Notes: a model not told the origin generated them from the sequence alone. 64,000 bases of DNA from JAYPHU01 sp964611435 (GCA_964611435.1 CAZSXT010000017.1:1-64000), one strand, 5' to 3'; positions 44,395 to 53,726 are shown, counted from the stretch's first letter. Program-made: numbers and translations.

Positions 44395-44781
44395 ATGACC
44401 ACATTCTTCAATCCCGATACGATCTTTCCACCCCAGGCGGCTTATACCCACGGCGTCGTTGTGCCCGAGGGAACAGAGCTCTTGTTCATTGCCGGCCAGT
44501 TGGGCGTCATGCCGGATGGCACGGTGGCGGAAGGTATCGAAGCGCAGGCCGAGTGGGCGTTCAAGAACATGCGGGCCATCCTGGAAGACGCCGGCATGGG
44601 ACCAGAAAACCTGGTCAAGCTGCTCGTCTGCGTCACTGAACAGGAGTTCCGGGGGCCGGTCATGGCTGCTCGTGAAACAATTCTCGACGGTGTCAAACCG
44701 GCCAGCACCCTTCTGGTGGTCAAAGGCCTGGCCCAACCGCAATTCCTTTTCGAAGTCGAAGGCGTTGCTGCCAAATCATGA
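44395..44781 (+). CDS. RidA-family protein (YjgF/YER057c/UK114)
   Basis: 128 residues from ATG 44395, with TGGAGG upstream. The fold is recognised from YTHGVVVPEGTELLFIAGQL and GIEAQAEWAFKNMRAILEDA at the front and LLVVKGLAQPQFLFEVEGVA at the end. The catalytic Arg expected near residue 105 of RidA is not obvious in the KPASTLLVVKGLA stretch, so it may be a non-deaminase subfamily. Its stop overlaps the cytochrome c gene by four bases. Confidence 0.8.
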   Translation: MTTFFNPDTIFPPQAAYTHGVVVPEGTELLFIAGQLGVMPDGTVAEGIEAQAEWAFKNMRAILEDAGMGPENLVKLLVCVTEQEFRGPVMAARETILDGVKPASTLLVVKGLAQPQFLFEVEGVAAKS

Positions 44782-45266
44782 GTCAAAGTAAATTGCTGCG
44801 CAATCTTGGACTTCTGCTGTTGGCCTATTTGGGCATCGCCGCCGCCGTCGGGGGCTATTTCGTCCTAGAAGGCCGGTTCACCAAAAAGACAGACCCCTTT
44901 AATCCGGAGTTGGTGGCGCTAGGAGGGGCCATCTACAAGCAACATTGCGCCGAATGCCACGGCGCCAACCTTGAAGGCGAGCCCGGCTGGGAAAAACAGA
45001 ACGCCGACGGCACCTTCCCCGCCCCTCCGCAAGATCATACCGGGCATACGCCCGAACACTCTGACCGGCAACTGTTCGAGTTCATCCAAAAAGGAGGAGC
45101 TTATTTTGCGCCAACAAGCTGGACCAGCAACATGCCGGCGTACGAGAAGAAGCTGGCGGACCGCGAAATCTGGGCGGTGCTGGCTTTCATCAAAAGCCGG
45201 TGGCCGGCCGAGGTCCGGAAAAAGCAGGCGGCGGCAAACTTCGCAGGCAGTTTTGGCCATCACTAA
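44778..45266 (+). CDS. Membrane-anchored cytochrome c
   Basis: 162 residues. One N-terminal membrane segment (LLLLAYLGIAAAVGGYFVL) anchors a periplasmic heme domain with CAECH at about residues 56-60. SWTSNMPAYEKKLADREIWA supplies the distal Met. It is monoheme and c-type. Translationally coupled to the RidA gene. The partner oxidoreductase is not evident. Confidence 0.85.
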   Translation: MSQSKLLRNLGLLLLAYLGIAAAVGGYFVLEGRFTKKTDPFNPELVALGGAIYKQHCAECHGANLEGEPGWEKQNADGTFPAPPQDHTGHTPEHSDRQLFEFIQKGGAYFAPTSWTSNMPAYEKKLADREIWAVLAFIKSRWPAEVRKKQAAANFAGSFGHH

Positions 45267-45362
45267 ACGTTTGCTCATTCAATAGTCGATAAATTTGGGC
45301 GCCTCCCCGCCGGTAGGAATTTGATCCGGATCATTGACGCAAGTCATCGAGAGATTGAAACT

Positions 45363-46184
45363 ATGAACATGAAAGAACCTGCAGCTCAAACTCCCTTGGC
45401 CAACGCTGATCCTTACGCGCCCCCGCAAATTGCCCGATTGGTGGAAGACGGGGGCATTAACAAGGCGCATCTCAGTATTTTGCAAACCTCAATGCTGGCC
45501 GTCCTCGCGGGCGCCTTCATTGCATTCGGCGCGATGTTCTTCACCCTGGTCATGACAAACCACGGGCTAGGGTTTGGTCCCTCGCGTTTGCTCGGCGGGA
45601 TCGCGTTTTCGCTCGGATTGATCCTGGTGGTTGTCGCCGGCGCGGAACTGTTCACCGGCAATAATTTGATTGTCATGGCGTGGGTGGATCGAAAAATCAG
45701 TGGTGGCGCGCTCCTCAAGAACTGGATCATCGTCTATGTCGGCAATTTTGCCGGCGCCCTATTTCTGGCTGTCCTGGTATGGCTTTCAGGCGTCCTGAGT
45801 TTGGGAGACGGTGCAGTCTCCCAGACCGCGATCAAGATAGCCGAAGCCAAAATCGCACTACCGAATTTGGAGGCGTTTTTCCGGGGCATTCTCTGCAACA
45901 CACTGGTTTGTTTGGCGGTTTGGCTGTGCGTGGCGGCCCGCAGAGTTAGCGGAAAGATCCTTGCAATCATCTTTCCGATTTCCGCTTTTGTCGCGCTGGG
46001 GTTCGAACATTCGGTCGCCAATATGTATTTTATCCCAGTCGCTTGGCTCTCCGGAGCGAGTATTTCCGTTGATTCCTTTATGGGAAATTTGATCCCTGTA
46101 ACCGCCGGCAACTTGGTCGGAGGCGCGGGATTTGTGGCGCTGACGTATTGGGTTATTTATCTAAGACATCGACAATCCAACTAG
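45363..46184 (+). CDS. Formate/nitrite transporter (FNT family)
   Basis: 273 residues from ATG 45363; an upstream in-frame ATG at 45321 seems less likely. Six membrane segments are expected. FNT signatures are seen in AGAELFTGNNLIVMAWVDRK (the helix-2 break), NWIIVYVGNFAGALFLAVLV and VALGFEHSVANMYFIPVAWL (the FEHxxANM motif), with GNLIPVTAGNLVGGAGFVAL at the end. It forms a pentameric channel for formate, nitrite, hydrosulfide or similar small anions; which one is unclear. Confidence 0.85.
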   Translation: MNMKEPAAQTPLANADPYAPPQIARLVEDGGINKAHLSILQTSMLAVLAGAFIAFGAMFFTLVMTNHGLGFGPSRLLGGIAFSLGLILVVVAGAELFTGNNLIVMAWVDRKISGGALLKNWIIVYVGNFAGALFLAVLVWLSGVLSLGDGAVSQTAIKIAEAKIALPNLEAFFRGILCNTLVCLAVWLCVAARRVSGKILAIIFPISAFVALGFEHSVANMYFIPVAWLSGASISVDSFMGNLIPVTAGNLVGGAGFVALTYWVIYLRHRQSN

Positions 46185-46219
46185 AGCACTTTCGACCAAT
46201 ATTGGTTGAAAGCACTCTA
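46182..46219. terminator. 38-bp near-perfect palindrome carrying both stop codons of a convergent pair
   Basis: TAGAGCACTTTCGACCAAT is followed directly by its near-complement ATTGGTTGAAAGCACTCTA, differing at two positions. The outer TAG and CTA are the stops of the FNT gene and of the reverse-strand gene. A repeat of this type is likely present elsewhere in the genome. Confidence 0.6.
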
Positions 46220-47722
46220 ACCCAAATAATCGCGGGTGGTCTTGAGAACGATTTCCGAGCCGGCATCCGTATCGACCACATGCCATTTCATGTCGCCCAG
46301 GTCATAGGCCAACTGGGAACGGAGCACCTCCACGGTCGCATCCGAAACATCGCCGCGCCGATCTGAAACCCGTTTTTCCAACACCGCCGGAGAGCCGGTT
46401 AGCCATATCCCGGTAAAAGGAACACCTGCTTTATGGGCGATCGTTTGAAAAGCTTCCCGCTCCTTTGGCTTCGCGGAGACCGAGTCGGTGATCACGCTAT
46501 GGCCGGCCGCCAAGGCCATCGCGGCAATTTCATTTACCCTATCATAGGTGCGCCGGGTGATTTCGGGTGTATAGCCCGATGACGACAGGGTATCTGACAG
46601 AGGAACACCCAGAAGGTTTTTACGAACAACGTCGGTACGCACAATGAGAGCGCCGGGAACCGGGCCAATTAGTGGTGACAATGACCGGGCCAGCGTCGAC
46701 TTGCCAGTGCCGGAAACTCCGCCGAGGGAGATCATCCGAGGCCCGGGCGGGGTCAATAACTTACGAGCAAATCCAAAGTATCGCCGAGATTCCTGCGCCT
46801 TCCCGGCCGTAGCGCCGACATGGGCTCTGATGGCCGCACGCATCGAAAGGAACAACGGTAACAGAGCCAAACCGCCGTAGTCACCGGATAAGTCCATGTA
46901 GGTGTTGAATACGACAGAAGCTTCATCCGCCAAACCGCGAACATGCAAATCCATAAGCAGGAATGCCAAGTCATATAGGACATCGATCCGGGTGAAACTG
47001 TCATTGAATTCGATCCCATCGAACAAGACCGGGTCGTGCTTCAATAGCACCACATTCCCCACGTGTAGATCTCCATGACAGTGGCGTATTTTACCTCCCG
47101 CCACCCGGTTTTGAAGCAGATCTGCATTCCGGGCCAGCGTGTTGAGGCTCGACTTGATAAGGGATTCAACATCATCCTTTTCGAAAACTTGCCCCGAAAA
47201 ACTTCGTAAAATTTCCGCACTGCTGTCGATTATCGCACGAGCCGTTGCGGCAAAATCGGTATGTACCGACGCCGCCTGCTGGTGGAACGCGAAGATTTTC
47301 TCCGCCAGCCGTGCCGGCAGTCCGTCTTCGAAACGCCCTTGTTCAGCCAAATGCGCCAGAAGCTGCTCCTGATCGAAACGACGCATCACGACGAGCCAGT
47401 CCACCGCCGCGCCCTCCCCGTCAATGGACAATTTTCCACTCTGATTTCTCTTCACACAGGCAACCCGCAGATACAATTGCGGCGCCGTTCTCCGGTTTAT
47501 GACGAGTTCGTTTTCACAAGCCGCTTTCCGCAAGTCGGCCGTTGAAAAATCAAGATAAGGAAAAGCGACAGGTTTCTTCAGTTTGTAAGCAAAATCACCA
47601 GCCAAAAAGACGTGGGAAATGTGGGTTTCGATGTGTTCGACCACGCCCTCATCAAGCCCATAGGACTGTGGCGCCAGTAAAAAAGCCACCACGTCGCCGT
47701 TGTTTTCCGAAACAGGCTGCAT
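46217..47722 (-). CDS. Fused aminoglycoside-phosphotransferase-like and P-loop kinase protein
   Basis: 501 residues. The N-terminal two-thirds resemble kinase-fold phosphotransferases: LAGDFAYKLKKPVAFPYLDF (an ATP-lysine region) and IRHCHGDLHVGNVVLLKHDP (Brenner motif with catalytic Asp) plus VLFDGIEFNDSFTRIDVLYD. The C-terminal part has a Walker A motif GGVSGTGKSTLARSL of the zeta-toxin/AAA-33 type and SVITDSVSAKPKEREAFQTI. Such fusions are common hypothetical kinases in proteobacteria. The substrate is unknown. Confidence 0.72.
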   Translation of the reverse strand: MQPVSENNGDVVAFLLAPQSYGLDEGVVEHIETHISHVFLAGDFAYKLKKPVAFPYLDFSTADLRKAACENELVINRRTAPQLYLRVACVKRNQSGKLSIDGEGAAVDWLVVMRRFDQEQLLAHLAEQGRFEDGLPARLAEKIFAFHQQAASVHTDFAATARAIIDSSAEILRSFSGQVFEKDDVESLIKSSLNTLARNADLLQNRVAGGKIRHCHGDLHVGNVVLLKHDPVLFDGIEFNDSFTRIDVLYDLAFLLMDLHVRGLADEASVVFNTYMDLSGDYGGLALLPLFLSMRAAIRAHVGATAGKAQESRRYFGFARKLLTPPGPRMISLGGVSGTGKSTLARSLSPLIGPVPGALIVRTDVVRKNLLGVPLSDTLSSSGYTPEITRRTYDRVNEIAAMALAAGHSVITDSVSAKPKEREAFQTIAHKAGVPFTGIWLTGSPAVLEKRVSDRRGDVSDATVEVLRSQLAYDLGDMKWHVVDTDAGSEIVLKTTRDYLG

Positions 47723-47779
47723 CTCTTCTATATCTCACGCGGCGCCATACTCGCCCAGCATAAGGGCGCATCCGTAAAA

Positions 47780-48192
47780 TCAGTGCTCCGTATGATCCTG
47801 AAGCGCCGACACGTAATCCATGTCTTCGGTCAATATGTGATCTGAAAGCCACAAAGATAAAAATGCCATGAAATCAGTCATATCGAAGTGGGCAGGATCC
47901 TCGTCAAAGGCTCGCCTGTAATAGGCAACCTGACTTTCCAACTTTCGATGCTTAGAACGTGGTCGTCCAGACCAGCATAGCGTTGGCCCTTCATCAACTC
48001 CTCTTCGCGGGCGAAGTGGTTCTGGACATAGTACTCAAGCGCCCCAATCGTGACGCCTATAGAGTCCGGATCAAACCCCTCTTGAACCTTTTCGTGGAGA
48101 TCATTGATTAACGCGAACAGCCCTTTGTGATCGGCATCCACGGCGTGATATCCGGTGGCATACAAGTCGGACCAAGGGAGAATATCGCTCAT
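47780..48192 (-). pseudogene. Bacteriohemerythrin, frameshifted near 47950
   Basis: From ATG 48192 the frame has hemerythrin ligands in GYHAVDADHKGLFALIND and VQNHFAREEELMKGQRYAG. After DHVLS it departs into non-family sequence and stops at 47878. The shifted frame resumes at HRKLESQVAYYRRAFDEDPA and ends with LSLWLSDHILTEDMDYVSAL, which carries the last His and Asp ligands, to a stop at 47780. The loss of one base near 47949-47957 (CTAAGCAT) explains it. As read, the product lacks the final ligands. It is either a damaged gene or a sequencing error; no programmed slippery site is seen. Confidence 0.72.
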
Positions 48193-48244
48193 AGCGGCGC
48201 CCTTTCCATACTCTGGGACGTTGATGCGCCCCGCTGCGACAAAA

Positions 48245-48892
48245 CTAACGGCAGCTCAGGCGAGAGAAGAACTCGGCCAATTGTTCCACCTGGAGCTGGG
48301 AGAGATTCCCAACCCGGTCTTCCATAACCGGATGCCGCCGGGTGAGGTTCTTCGCATCGTCGCCCTCCCGTTTCGCAATCTGAAGCGCGTAAATTTGGTT
48401 CAACAAATAAGACTTATTCTGGCCGGACAGGCGCGCCACCCACGCGCCGTGGCTGGTTGACCGGTCATCGTGGCAGGCCAAACACTCCATGGCTTTGGGC
48501 GGAATAGCGGGAGGCGGTGCGCTTGGATTGATGCAGGCTTCCCCCGCATAAGCCGCCGCCAACCGAGTAATCTGAGCGTCGGTCAGGCCTTTGAAGTCCA
48601 CCTTAAGTTTCGGATGAGACCGGCTACCGGCGATGCTTGAGAGATTCTCCGTTTCGGCGCCTCGGGCGGCCGTTCGAAAATCCCGAATTTGCTTCTCCAG
48701 ATACTTCTGACGTTGACCCGCGAGCCGTGGGATCAATGGCCCCTTGGTCTTCCCGTTTGTTCCGTGGCAGGTATCGCACGTTCCTTGGAGTTCAAGCGCG
48801 TCTTGAGCCACGCCCGGGCCTGCCAATCCCACCATCATCGAGAACGGAACAGCAAACATAACGGCCACCCAAAACAACCGGAAAACAATCAT
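48245..48892 (-). CDS. Diheme cytochrome c (cytochrome c4-like)
   Basis: 215 residues from ATG 48892 (GGAGAG upstream). A signal peptide (MIVFRLFWVAVMFAVPFSMM) is followed by two heme-binding domains, CDTCHG near residues 39-44 and CLACHDD in the second half, each followed by a possible Met ligand. The length and layout match cytochrome c4-type electron carriers of the periplasm. Confidence 0.85.
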   Translation of the reverse strand: MIVFRLFWVAVMFAVPFSMMVGLAGPGVAQDALELQGTCDTCHGTNGKTKGPLIPRLAGQRQKYLEKQIRDFRTAARGAETENLSSIAGSRSHPKLKVDFKGLTDAQITRLAAAYAGEACINPSAPPPAIPPKAMECLACHDDRSTSHGAWVARLSGQNKSYLLNQIYALQIAKREGDDAKNLTRRHPVMEDRVGNLSQLQVEQLAEFFSRLSCR

Positions 48893-49179
48893 AATCGGAC
48901 TCTCCAAATCCTAGCCAGATAATTGTTTTAGCATAGAAAATCGGTGCCGGTTGCACTTTGATTTCCGTCAAATCCGGCGAAACTTAGGACCGCGGCCCGA
49001 GAAATTGAAACGCAATATCGCGAAATATATCGAAAAAACGGTTCTGTCGCCACCGGTGGGGGAAATGTGTTAACCAATTGATATTGTTTGATTTATACAT
49101 TTTTTAAAATTAAATGTTGCTATTTTGTTCTTTTTTGCCCTATAAGTGAAACATCAACAACGGAACGAGGAAGAACTCC

Positions 49180-49275
49180 ATGTCCAAGAAAAGCTTCGCC
49201 AAGGAATTCGCGGCCCTGTCGATCATGTTCGGCGCGGCCTATGTCTGGCTGATCATCGGCTCCGCCATCAGCTAA
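49180..49275 (+). CDS. Small single-pass membrane protein (31 aa)
   Basis: ATG 49180 follows GGAACGAGGAAG, a good ribosome binding site. The frame gives MSKKSFAKEFAALSIMFGAA then YVWLIIGSAIS and stops at TAA 49275. A basic N-terminus and one membrane helix are typical of small respiratory-complex or regulatory membrane proteins, but no family was recognised. The AT-rich stretch upstream (49080-49140) looks like a promoter. Hydrophobic pattern is shared with the small frame at 18679. Confidence 0.55.
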   Translation: MSKKSFAKEFAALSIMFGAAYVWLIIGSAIS

Positions 49276-49428
49276 GGTGTGAACACTGGTTACTCCCGAG
49301 GACTCCTAAACACCCTCACCTCACACAGTCCTCACCCACGTGGCCTTCGTGCCGAACAGATCGGCGCCGGTGTACGGTCCCCCGCCTCCGCACCGGCGCC
49401 GTCTGACTTTTTTCTTCAAATAGGTGAT

Positions 49429-49821
49429 TTACTCTGGCGGCACTTCGCGGGGTTTGCCGGCGTCATCGATGGCCACATATGTAAAAACGCCTTCGGTCAC
49501 CTTTACCGGATCATCCACGTCGTCATGGGTTTGGGCCCAAGCCTCGATCTTCACCGTAACCGAGGTGCGTCCGACCTTCAGGATTTCGGTAAAACAACTC
49601 ACCAGATTGCCGACCGGCACCGGCCGCAGAAACGTCATTTCCTGTACCGCGATGGTGACGGTCCGGCCATGCGCCCGGCGCCCTGCGGCGATTCCACCGG
49701 CCAGATCCATTTGCGACATCAGCCAACCGCCGAAAATATCCCCGTTGGGATTGGTGTCCTTGGGCATGGCCACAGTGGCGTTGGCCAACAGGCCTTTCGG
49801 CCCGCCTTGTTGATCGGTCAT
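49429..49821 (-). CDS. Acyl-CoA thioesterase, YciA-like hotdog fold
   Basis: 130 residues. MPKDTNPNGDIFGGWLMSQM carries the Asn/Asp catalytic loop of YciA-type hotdog thioesterases, and TVTIAVQEMTFLRPVPVGNL is the following strand region. It hydrolyses acyl-CoA to free acid. It is divergent from parE and separated from it by 115 bases. Confidence 0.85.
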   Translation of the reverse strand: MTDQQGGPKGLLANATVAMPKDTNPNGDIFGGWLMSQMDLAGGIAAGRRAHGRTVTIAVQEMTFLRPVPVGNLVSCFTEILKVGRTSVTVKIEAWAQTHDDVDDPVKVTEGVFTYVAIDDAGKPREVPPE

Positions 49822-49936
49822 AAAAATCTCCGCATTTGGCGCAGAAAAGTGGGTTGCTTGCTACAATATATTGTTATAATTCCCCAACCAACCACATTAT
49901 CGTCTAATTCCGCGTAGCATACAGGTAACCCCATTC

Positions 49937-51940
49937 ATGGCCGATCTATTCGAAGACGCCCCTAAGTCTAAAAAGAAGGCGAAGTCCTATTCCGCCAAGG
50001 ATATCGAGGTCCTGGAGGGGCTGGAACCGGTCCGGCGGCGGCCCGGCATGTATATCGGCGGCACCGACGACCGGGCGCTGCATCACCTGGTCGCGGAAAT
50101 CCTGGACAACGCCATGGACGAGGCAGTCGCCGGCGAGGCGTCGCGCATTGATCTGGAACTCACCGCCGGCAACGAAGTCACCGTGCGCGATAACGGCCGG
50201 GGCATCCCGACGGACCCCCACCCCAAGTTCAAAACCAAGTCCGCGCTGGAAGTGATCCTGACCACGCTCCATTCGGGCGGCAAATTTGGCGGCAAGGCCT
50301 ATGAAACGTCGGGCGGCCTGCACGGCGTCGGTCTGTCGGTGGTCAACGCGCTGTCGGAAAAGCTGACCGTCGAAGTGGCGCGGGACAAGAAGCTCTGGAC
50401 CCAAAGTTATGAGCGCGGCAAACCCAAGGGCAAGCTGAAAGACGCCGGTAAAGTCTCCAACCGGCGCGGCACCACGGTGACCTTCTCCCCCGACCCGAAA
50501 GTTTTTGGCGCAAAGGCCCAGTTCCGCCCGGAAACCCTCTATCGCATGTGCCGTTCCAAGGCGTATCTCTATCGGGGCGTGGAAATCCGCTGGTCCTGCG
50601 CGGAAGAACTCCTGTCCGAGAAGTCCGAGACGCCGGCGAGCGCCACCCTGCACTTCCCCGGCGGGCTGAAAGACTATCTGGATACGGTCCTGAACGAGCG
50701 CAAAACCCTGACCCCCGGCCCGTTTTTCGGCCAGGCCAAGCTCAACGGCGGCTCCGGCACGGTGGAATGGGCCGTCGCCTGGCCCGAGGATGAGGACGAG
50801 TTCTTCAATTCCTACTGTAACACCGTGCCGACGCCCCTAGGCGGCACCCACGAAGCGGGCCTGCGCGGCGCGCTGACCAAGGGGTTGCGCGGCTATGGGG
50901 AACTCATCAACAACAAGCAGGCCGCAAAGATCATGGCCGATGACGTGATCGGCGGGGCTAGCATCATGCTGTCCGTGTTCATCCCAGAGCCCCAGTTCCA
51001 GGGCCAGACCAAGGAAAAGTTGGCCACGGTGGAGGCGACCAAGCTGGTGGAAACCTCGGTCGGGGATCACTTTGACCATTGGCTGTCGGGCGATCCGGAA
51101 ACCAGCAAGCGGCTGTTGGAACATGTCATCGAACGCAGCCTGATCCGCCAGAAAAAGCGCCAGGAAAAGACCCTGAAGCGCCAATCGGCCACAAAACGGG
51201 TGCGCCTGCCCGGCAAACTGTCCGATTGCAGCCAACGCTCCCGCGAAAATACCGAACTGTTTATTGTCGAGGGCGACAGCGCCGGCGGCTCCGCCAAGCA
51301 GGGGCGCGACCGGGCGACACAGGCCGTCCTGCCGCTCCGGGGCAAGATCCTCAACGTCGCCAGCGCCACCGCCGACAAGATGCAGGCCAACCAGGAAATC
51401 AACGATTTGATGGAGGCCCTGGGCTGCGGCACCGGTCCCCGCTACCGCGAGGACGACCTGCGCTATGAAAAGATCATCATCATGACCGACGCCGACGTGG
51501 ACGGCGCCCACATCGCCTCTCTTCTCATGACATTTTTCTTTAAAGAAATGCCGGAACTTATTGAAAGTGGACATTTATTTCTAGCACAACCGCCCCTCTA
51601 CCGGCTCAGCCAGGGCGGCAAGACCTTGTATGCCATGGACGATGTCCACAAGGATGTGCTGATCGAGAAAGAGTTCGACGGCCGCGGCAAGATCGAGATC
51701 AGCCGCTTCAAGGGCCTGGGCGAAATGCCGCCGGCCCAGCTCAAGGAAACGGCGATGAATCCGGAGACCCGGACGCTGTTGCGGGTCACCCTGCCCCTGC
51801 GCCACACCGACGATGAAAAGAAGGAAGCCAAACAGACGGCGGACTTGGTGGAACAACTGATGGGCCGCAAGCCGGAACTCCGCCTCGCCTTTATCCAGGA
51901 ACACGCCGCCGAACTGGAAGACGCCCTGCTGGATGTTTAG
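49937..51940 (+). CDS. parE: DNA topoisomerase IV subunit B
   Basis: 667 residues, the ParE size range. The GHKL ATPase has VRRRPGMYIGGTDDRALHHL, NAMDEAV with the Asn ligand, VRDNGRGIPTDPHPKF and GGLHGVGLSVVNALS. The Toprim acidic motif is ELFIVEGDSAGGSAKQGRDR with IMTDADVDGAHIASLL. It is called ParE rather than GyrB by length and by the N-terminal DIEVLEGLEPVRRRPG. It resolves linked chromosomes as ParC2ParE2. Only three bases separate its stop from that of argC. Confidence 0.92.
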   Translation: MADLFEDAPKSKKKAKSYSAKDIEVLEGLEPVRRRPGMYIGGTDDRALHHLVAEILDNAMDEAVAGEASRIDLELTAGNEVTVRDNGRGIPTDPHPKFKTKSALEVILTTLHSGGKFGGKAYETSGGLHGVGLSVVNALSEKLTVEVARDKKLWTQSYERGKPKGKLKDAGKVSNRRGTTVTFSPDPKVFGAKAQFRPETLYRMCRSKAYLYRGVEIRWSCAEELLSEKSETPASATLHFPGGLKDYLDTVLNERKTLTPGPFFGQAKLNGGSGTVEWAVAWPEDEDEFFNSYCNTVPTPLGGTHEAGLRGALTKGLRGYGELINNKQAAKIMADDVIGGASIMLSVFIPEPQFQGQTKEKLATVEATKLVETSVGDHFDHWLSGDPETSKRLLEHVIERSLIRQKKRQEKTLKRQSATKRVRLPGKLSDCSQRSRENTELFIVEGDSAGGSAKQGRDRATQAVLPLRGKILNVASATADKMQANQEINDLMEALGCGTGPRYREDDLRYEKIIIMTDADVDGAHIASLLMTFFFKEMPELIESGHLFLAQPPLYRLSQGGKTLYAMDDVHKDVLIEKEFDGRGKIEISRFKGLGEMPPAQLKETAMNPETRTLLRVTLPLRHTDDEKKEAKQTADLVEQLMGRKPELRLAFIQEHAAELEDALLDV

Positions 51941-51943
51941 GGC

Positions 51944-52894
51944 CTAAAGCCCCGTCCCCTCTTCAACCCCCAGCATCAGGTTGAGGCACTGCACGGCCTG
52001 GCCGGACGCGCCTTTGCCGAGGTTATCGAGAACAGCGGTGACCACCGCCTGACCCCGCGCCTCATTCCCGAACACATAGAGCTTCATCTCATTGGTGCCG
52101 TTGAGCGCCTCCGGGTCCAGGTGCGCCGCCATGTCATCGGTTTCCGCCAAATCGGCGACGGTCACGAACTTTTGCCCAGCATAGTTTTCCGCCAGCGCGG
52201 CATGGATATCCGCCGGGGTTGGTTTGCCCGGCAAGGACCAGAGCTGCAGCGGCACAGAAACGATCATCCCCTGGGCGTAGCGCCCGACGCTGGGTACGAA
52301 GAGCGGCCGGTTTTCGAGCCCGCTATGCACGCGGATTTCCTCGGTATGTTTGTGTTCCAAGCCCAGTCCATAGAGATAAAAGGCGCTGTCGGTATGATTG
52401 GCGGCATTTTCATCCTCAAACGCGGCGATTAGGCTTTTGCCGCCGCCGGAATAGCCCGAAACCGCGTTGATGGTCACCGGATGATCCGCCGGGATCAGGC
52501 CGCGCGCCGTCAAGGGGTGCAGCATGGCGATGGAACCGCAGGCATAACACCCCGGATTGGTCACCCGCATGGATTTGGCGATCTCGTCCCGCCGACCGGG
52601 CCCGTATTCCGGAAAGCCGAAGGTCCAGTCCGGATCGGTCCGGTACGCGATGGAGGCGTCGATCACCCGCGCCGAATTGCTGTCGATCAGCGACACCGCC
52701 TCCCGCGACGCATCATCCGGCAGGCACAGGATGGAGACATCGGCCGAGTTCAGCGCGTCCCGCCGGGCGTCAATATCCTTGCGCTTGTCGTCTCCCAGAT
52801 GGATCAGGTCGATATCGTCCCGCCCCCGCAGCCGTTCCAGAATCTGCAGGCCGGTCGTCCCGGCTTCGCCGTCGATGAAAATGGTCGCGCTCAT
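51944..52894 (-). CDS. argC: N-acetyl-gamma-glutamyl-phosphate reductase (short type)
   Basis: 316 residues from ATG 52894 (GACGAG upstream). It makes N-acetylglutamate semialdehyde in arginine synthesis. The NADP-binding start MSATIFIDGEAGTTGLQILE and the catalytic cysteine Cys116 in VTNPGCYACGSIAML identify the second, shorter ArgC type found in many alphaproteobacteria. The much longer upstream open frame reflects GC-rich sequence and is not part of the gene. Convergent with parE. Confidence 0.93.
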   Translation of the reverse strand: MSATIFIDGEAGTTGLQILERLRGRDDIDLIHLGDDKRKDIDARRDALNSADVSILCLPDDASREAVSLIDSNSARVIDASIAYRTDPDWTFGFPEYGPGRRDEIAKSMRVTNPGCYACGSIAMLHPLTARGLIPADHPVTINAVSGYSGGGKSLIAAFEDENAANHTDSAFYLYGLGLEHKHTEEIRVHSGLENRPLFVPSVGRYAQGMIVSVPLQLWSLPGKPTPADIHAALAENYAGQKFVTVADLAETDDMAAHLDPEALNGTNEMKLYVFGNEARGQAVVTAVLDNLGKGASGQAVQCLNLMLGVEEGTGL

Positions 52895-53029
52895 ATTTGA
52901 AACTCGTCGCCAATCAAGGGGCGCTTGATAGCACCAAGTTCGGAAAAATGCGACACCGATCCACAAAAATGTGACTTCCCCGTTGCACGAAGTCGCGCCA
53001 AGATACGTTTGACTGGGTAGAGACTTGCC

Positions 53030-53494
53030 ATGCACGACATCGAAAACGCCGCGCACGTGTCCATCGGCCGCGCCACGGGCTTCGCCGGGTTGGCGATCTT
53101 TTGTTTGATGTTCGGTCTGGCGTTCGAGCCCGCGCTCGCGGCGCGCACCGGCGGCATCTGCAGTTTTCTTGTCGCCGGCATTCTCTGGGCCTATGGCTTT
53201 TTCGCCAAGCGCCGGCCTTACAAAAGAACCGAACTGTGGTTGATCCTGCCCAAGGACAAACGTCCGCCCGACGGCATCGCGCAGAAAGTCATCGGCCAGG
53301 TGCTTTCCGATACATACGCCTGGTACGCCAAGCAGGCCGCCTTGATCGCCCTGGTGTTCGTTGTAGCGGGTCTGATCCTGAAGGTTTGGCCGGTTGCGGA
53401 CACTTCCGAGATGGCCGCGCCGAAGGTCGGCCACCCGGTCTACGCGATCGAGGCCGCCGAGCCCAAATCCAAGCCGCGCCAACCCTTTCCTTAA
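53030..53494 (+). CDS. Hypothetical membrane protein
   Basis: 154 residues with about three hydrophobic stretches: TGFAGLAIFCLMFGLAF, GICSFLVAGILWAYGFF and QAALIALVFVVAGLILKVWP. The loop RRPYKRTELWLILPKDKRPP is distinctive. The C-terminal tail is Pro/Lys/Ala-rich and disordered. No family is recognised. Divergent from argC. Confidence 0.6.
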   Translation: MHDIENAAHVSIGRATGFAGLAIFCLMFGLAFEPALAARTGGICSFLVAGILWAYGFFAKRRPYKRTELWLILPKDKRPPDGIAQKVIGQVLSDTYAWYAKQAALIALVFVVAGLILKVWPVADTSEMAAPKVGHPVYAIEAAEPKSKPRQPFP

Positions 53495-53726
53495 ACGCCC
53501 GCCTGCCCTGCGGGAATTGCATTTGACACTGAAGGACACAAGGCGTCTATTGCGCCCGCGCACGCCCGGAAGAAGTGTTTTACACCGGTCCATTGCCCCT
53601 GGACGGGTTTCGTCTTCCGCCCGTGCACCTTAATTCTTTTTGTCGTGATGTCTGTGACGCCTGTCCGGTCATTCAGCGTTGGACCCGTTTCTCCCGTTGC
53701 GACAGAGATCAGTCGAGGGTCCGGGA

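Noticed and set aside
47945..47960. Programmed -1 frameshifting in the hemerythrin gene
   Set aside because: No slippery heptamer or following stem was found, and hemerythrins are not known to need recoding.
52895..53593. Long N-terminal extension of argC
   Set aside because: The ArgC fold begins at 52894; the upstream frame overlaps the divergent membrane-protein gene and matches nothing.
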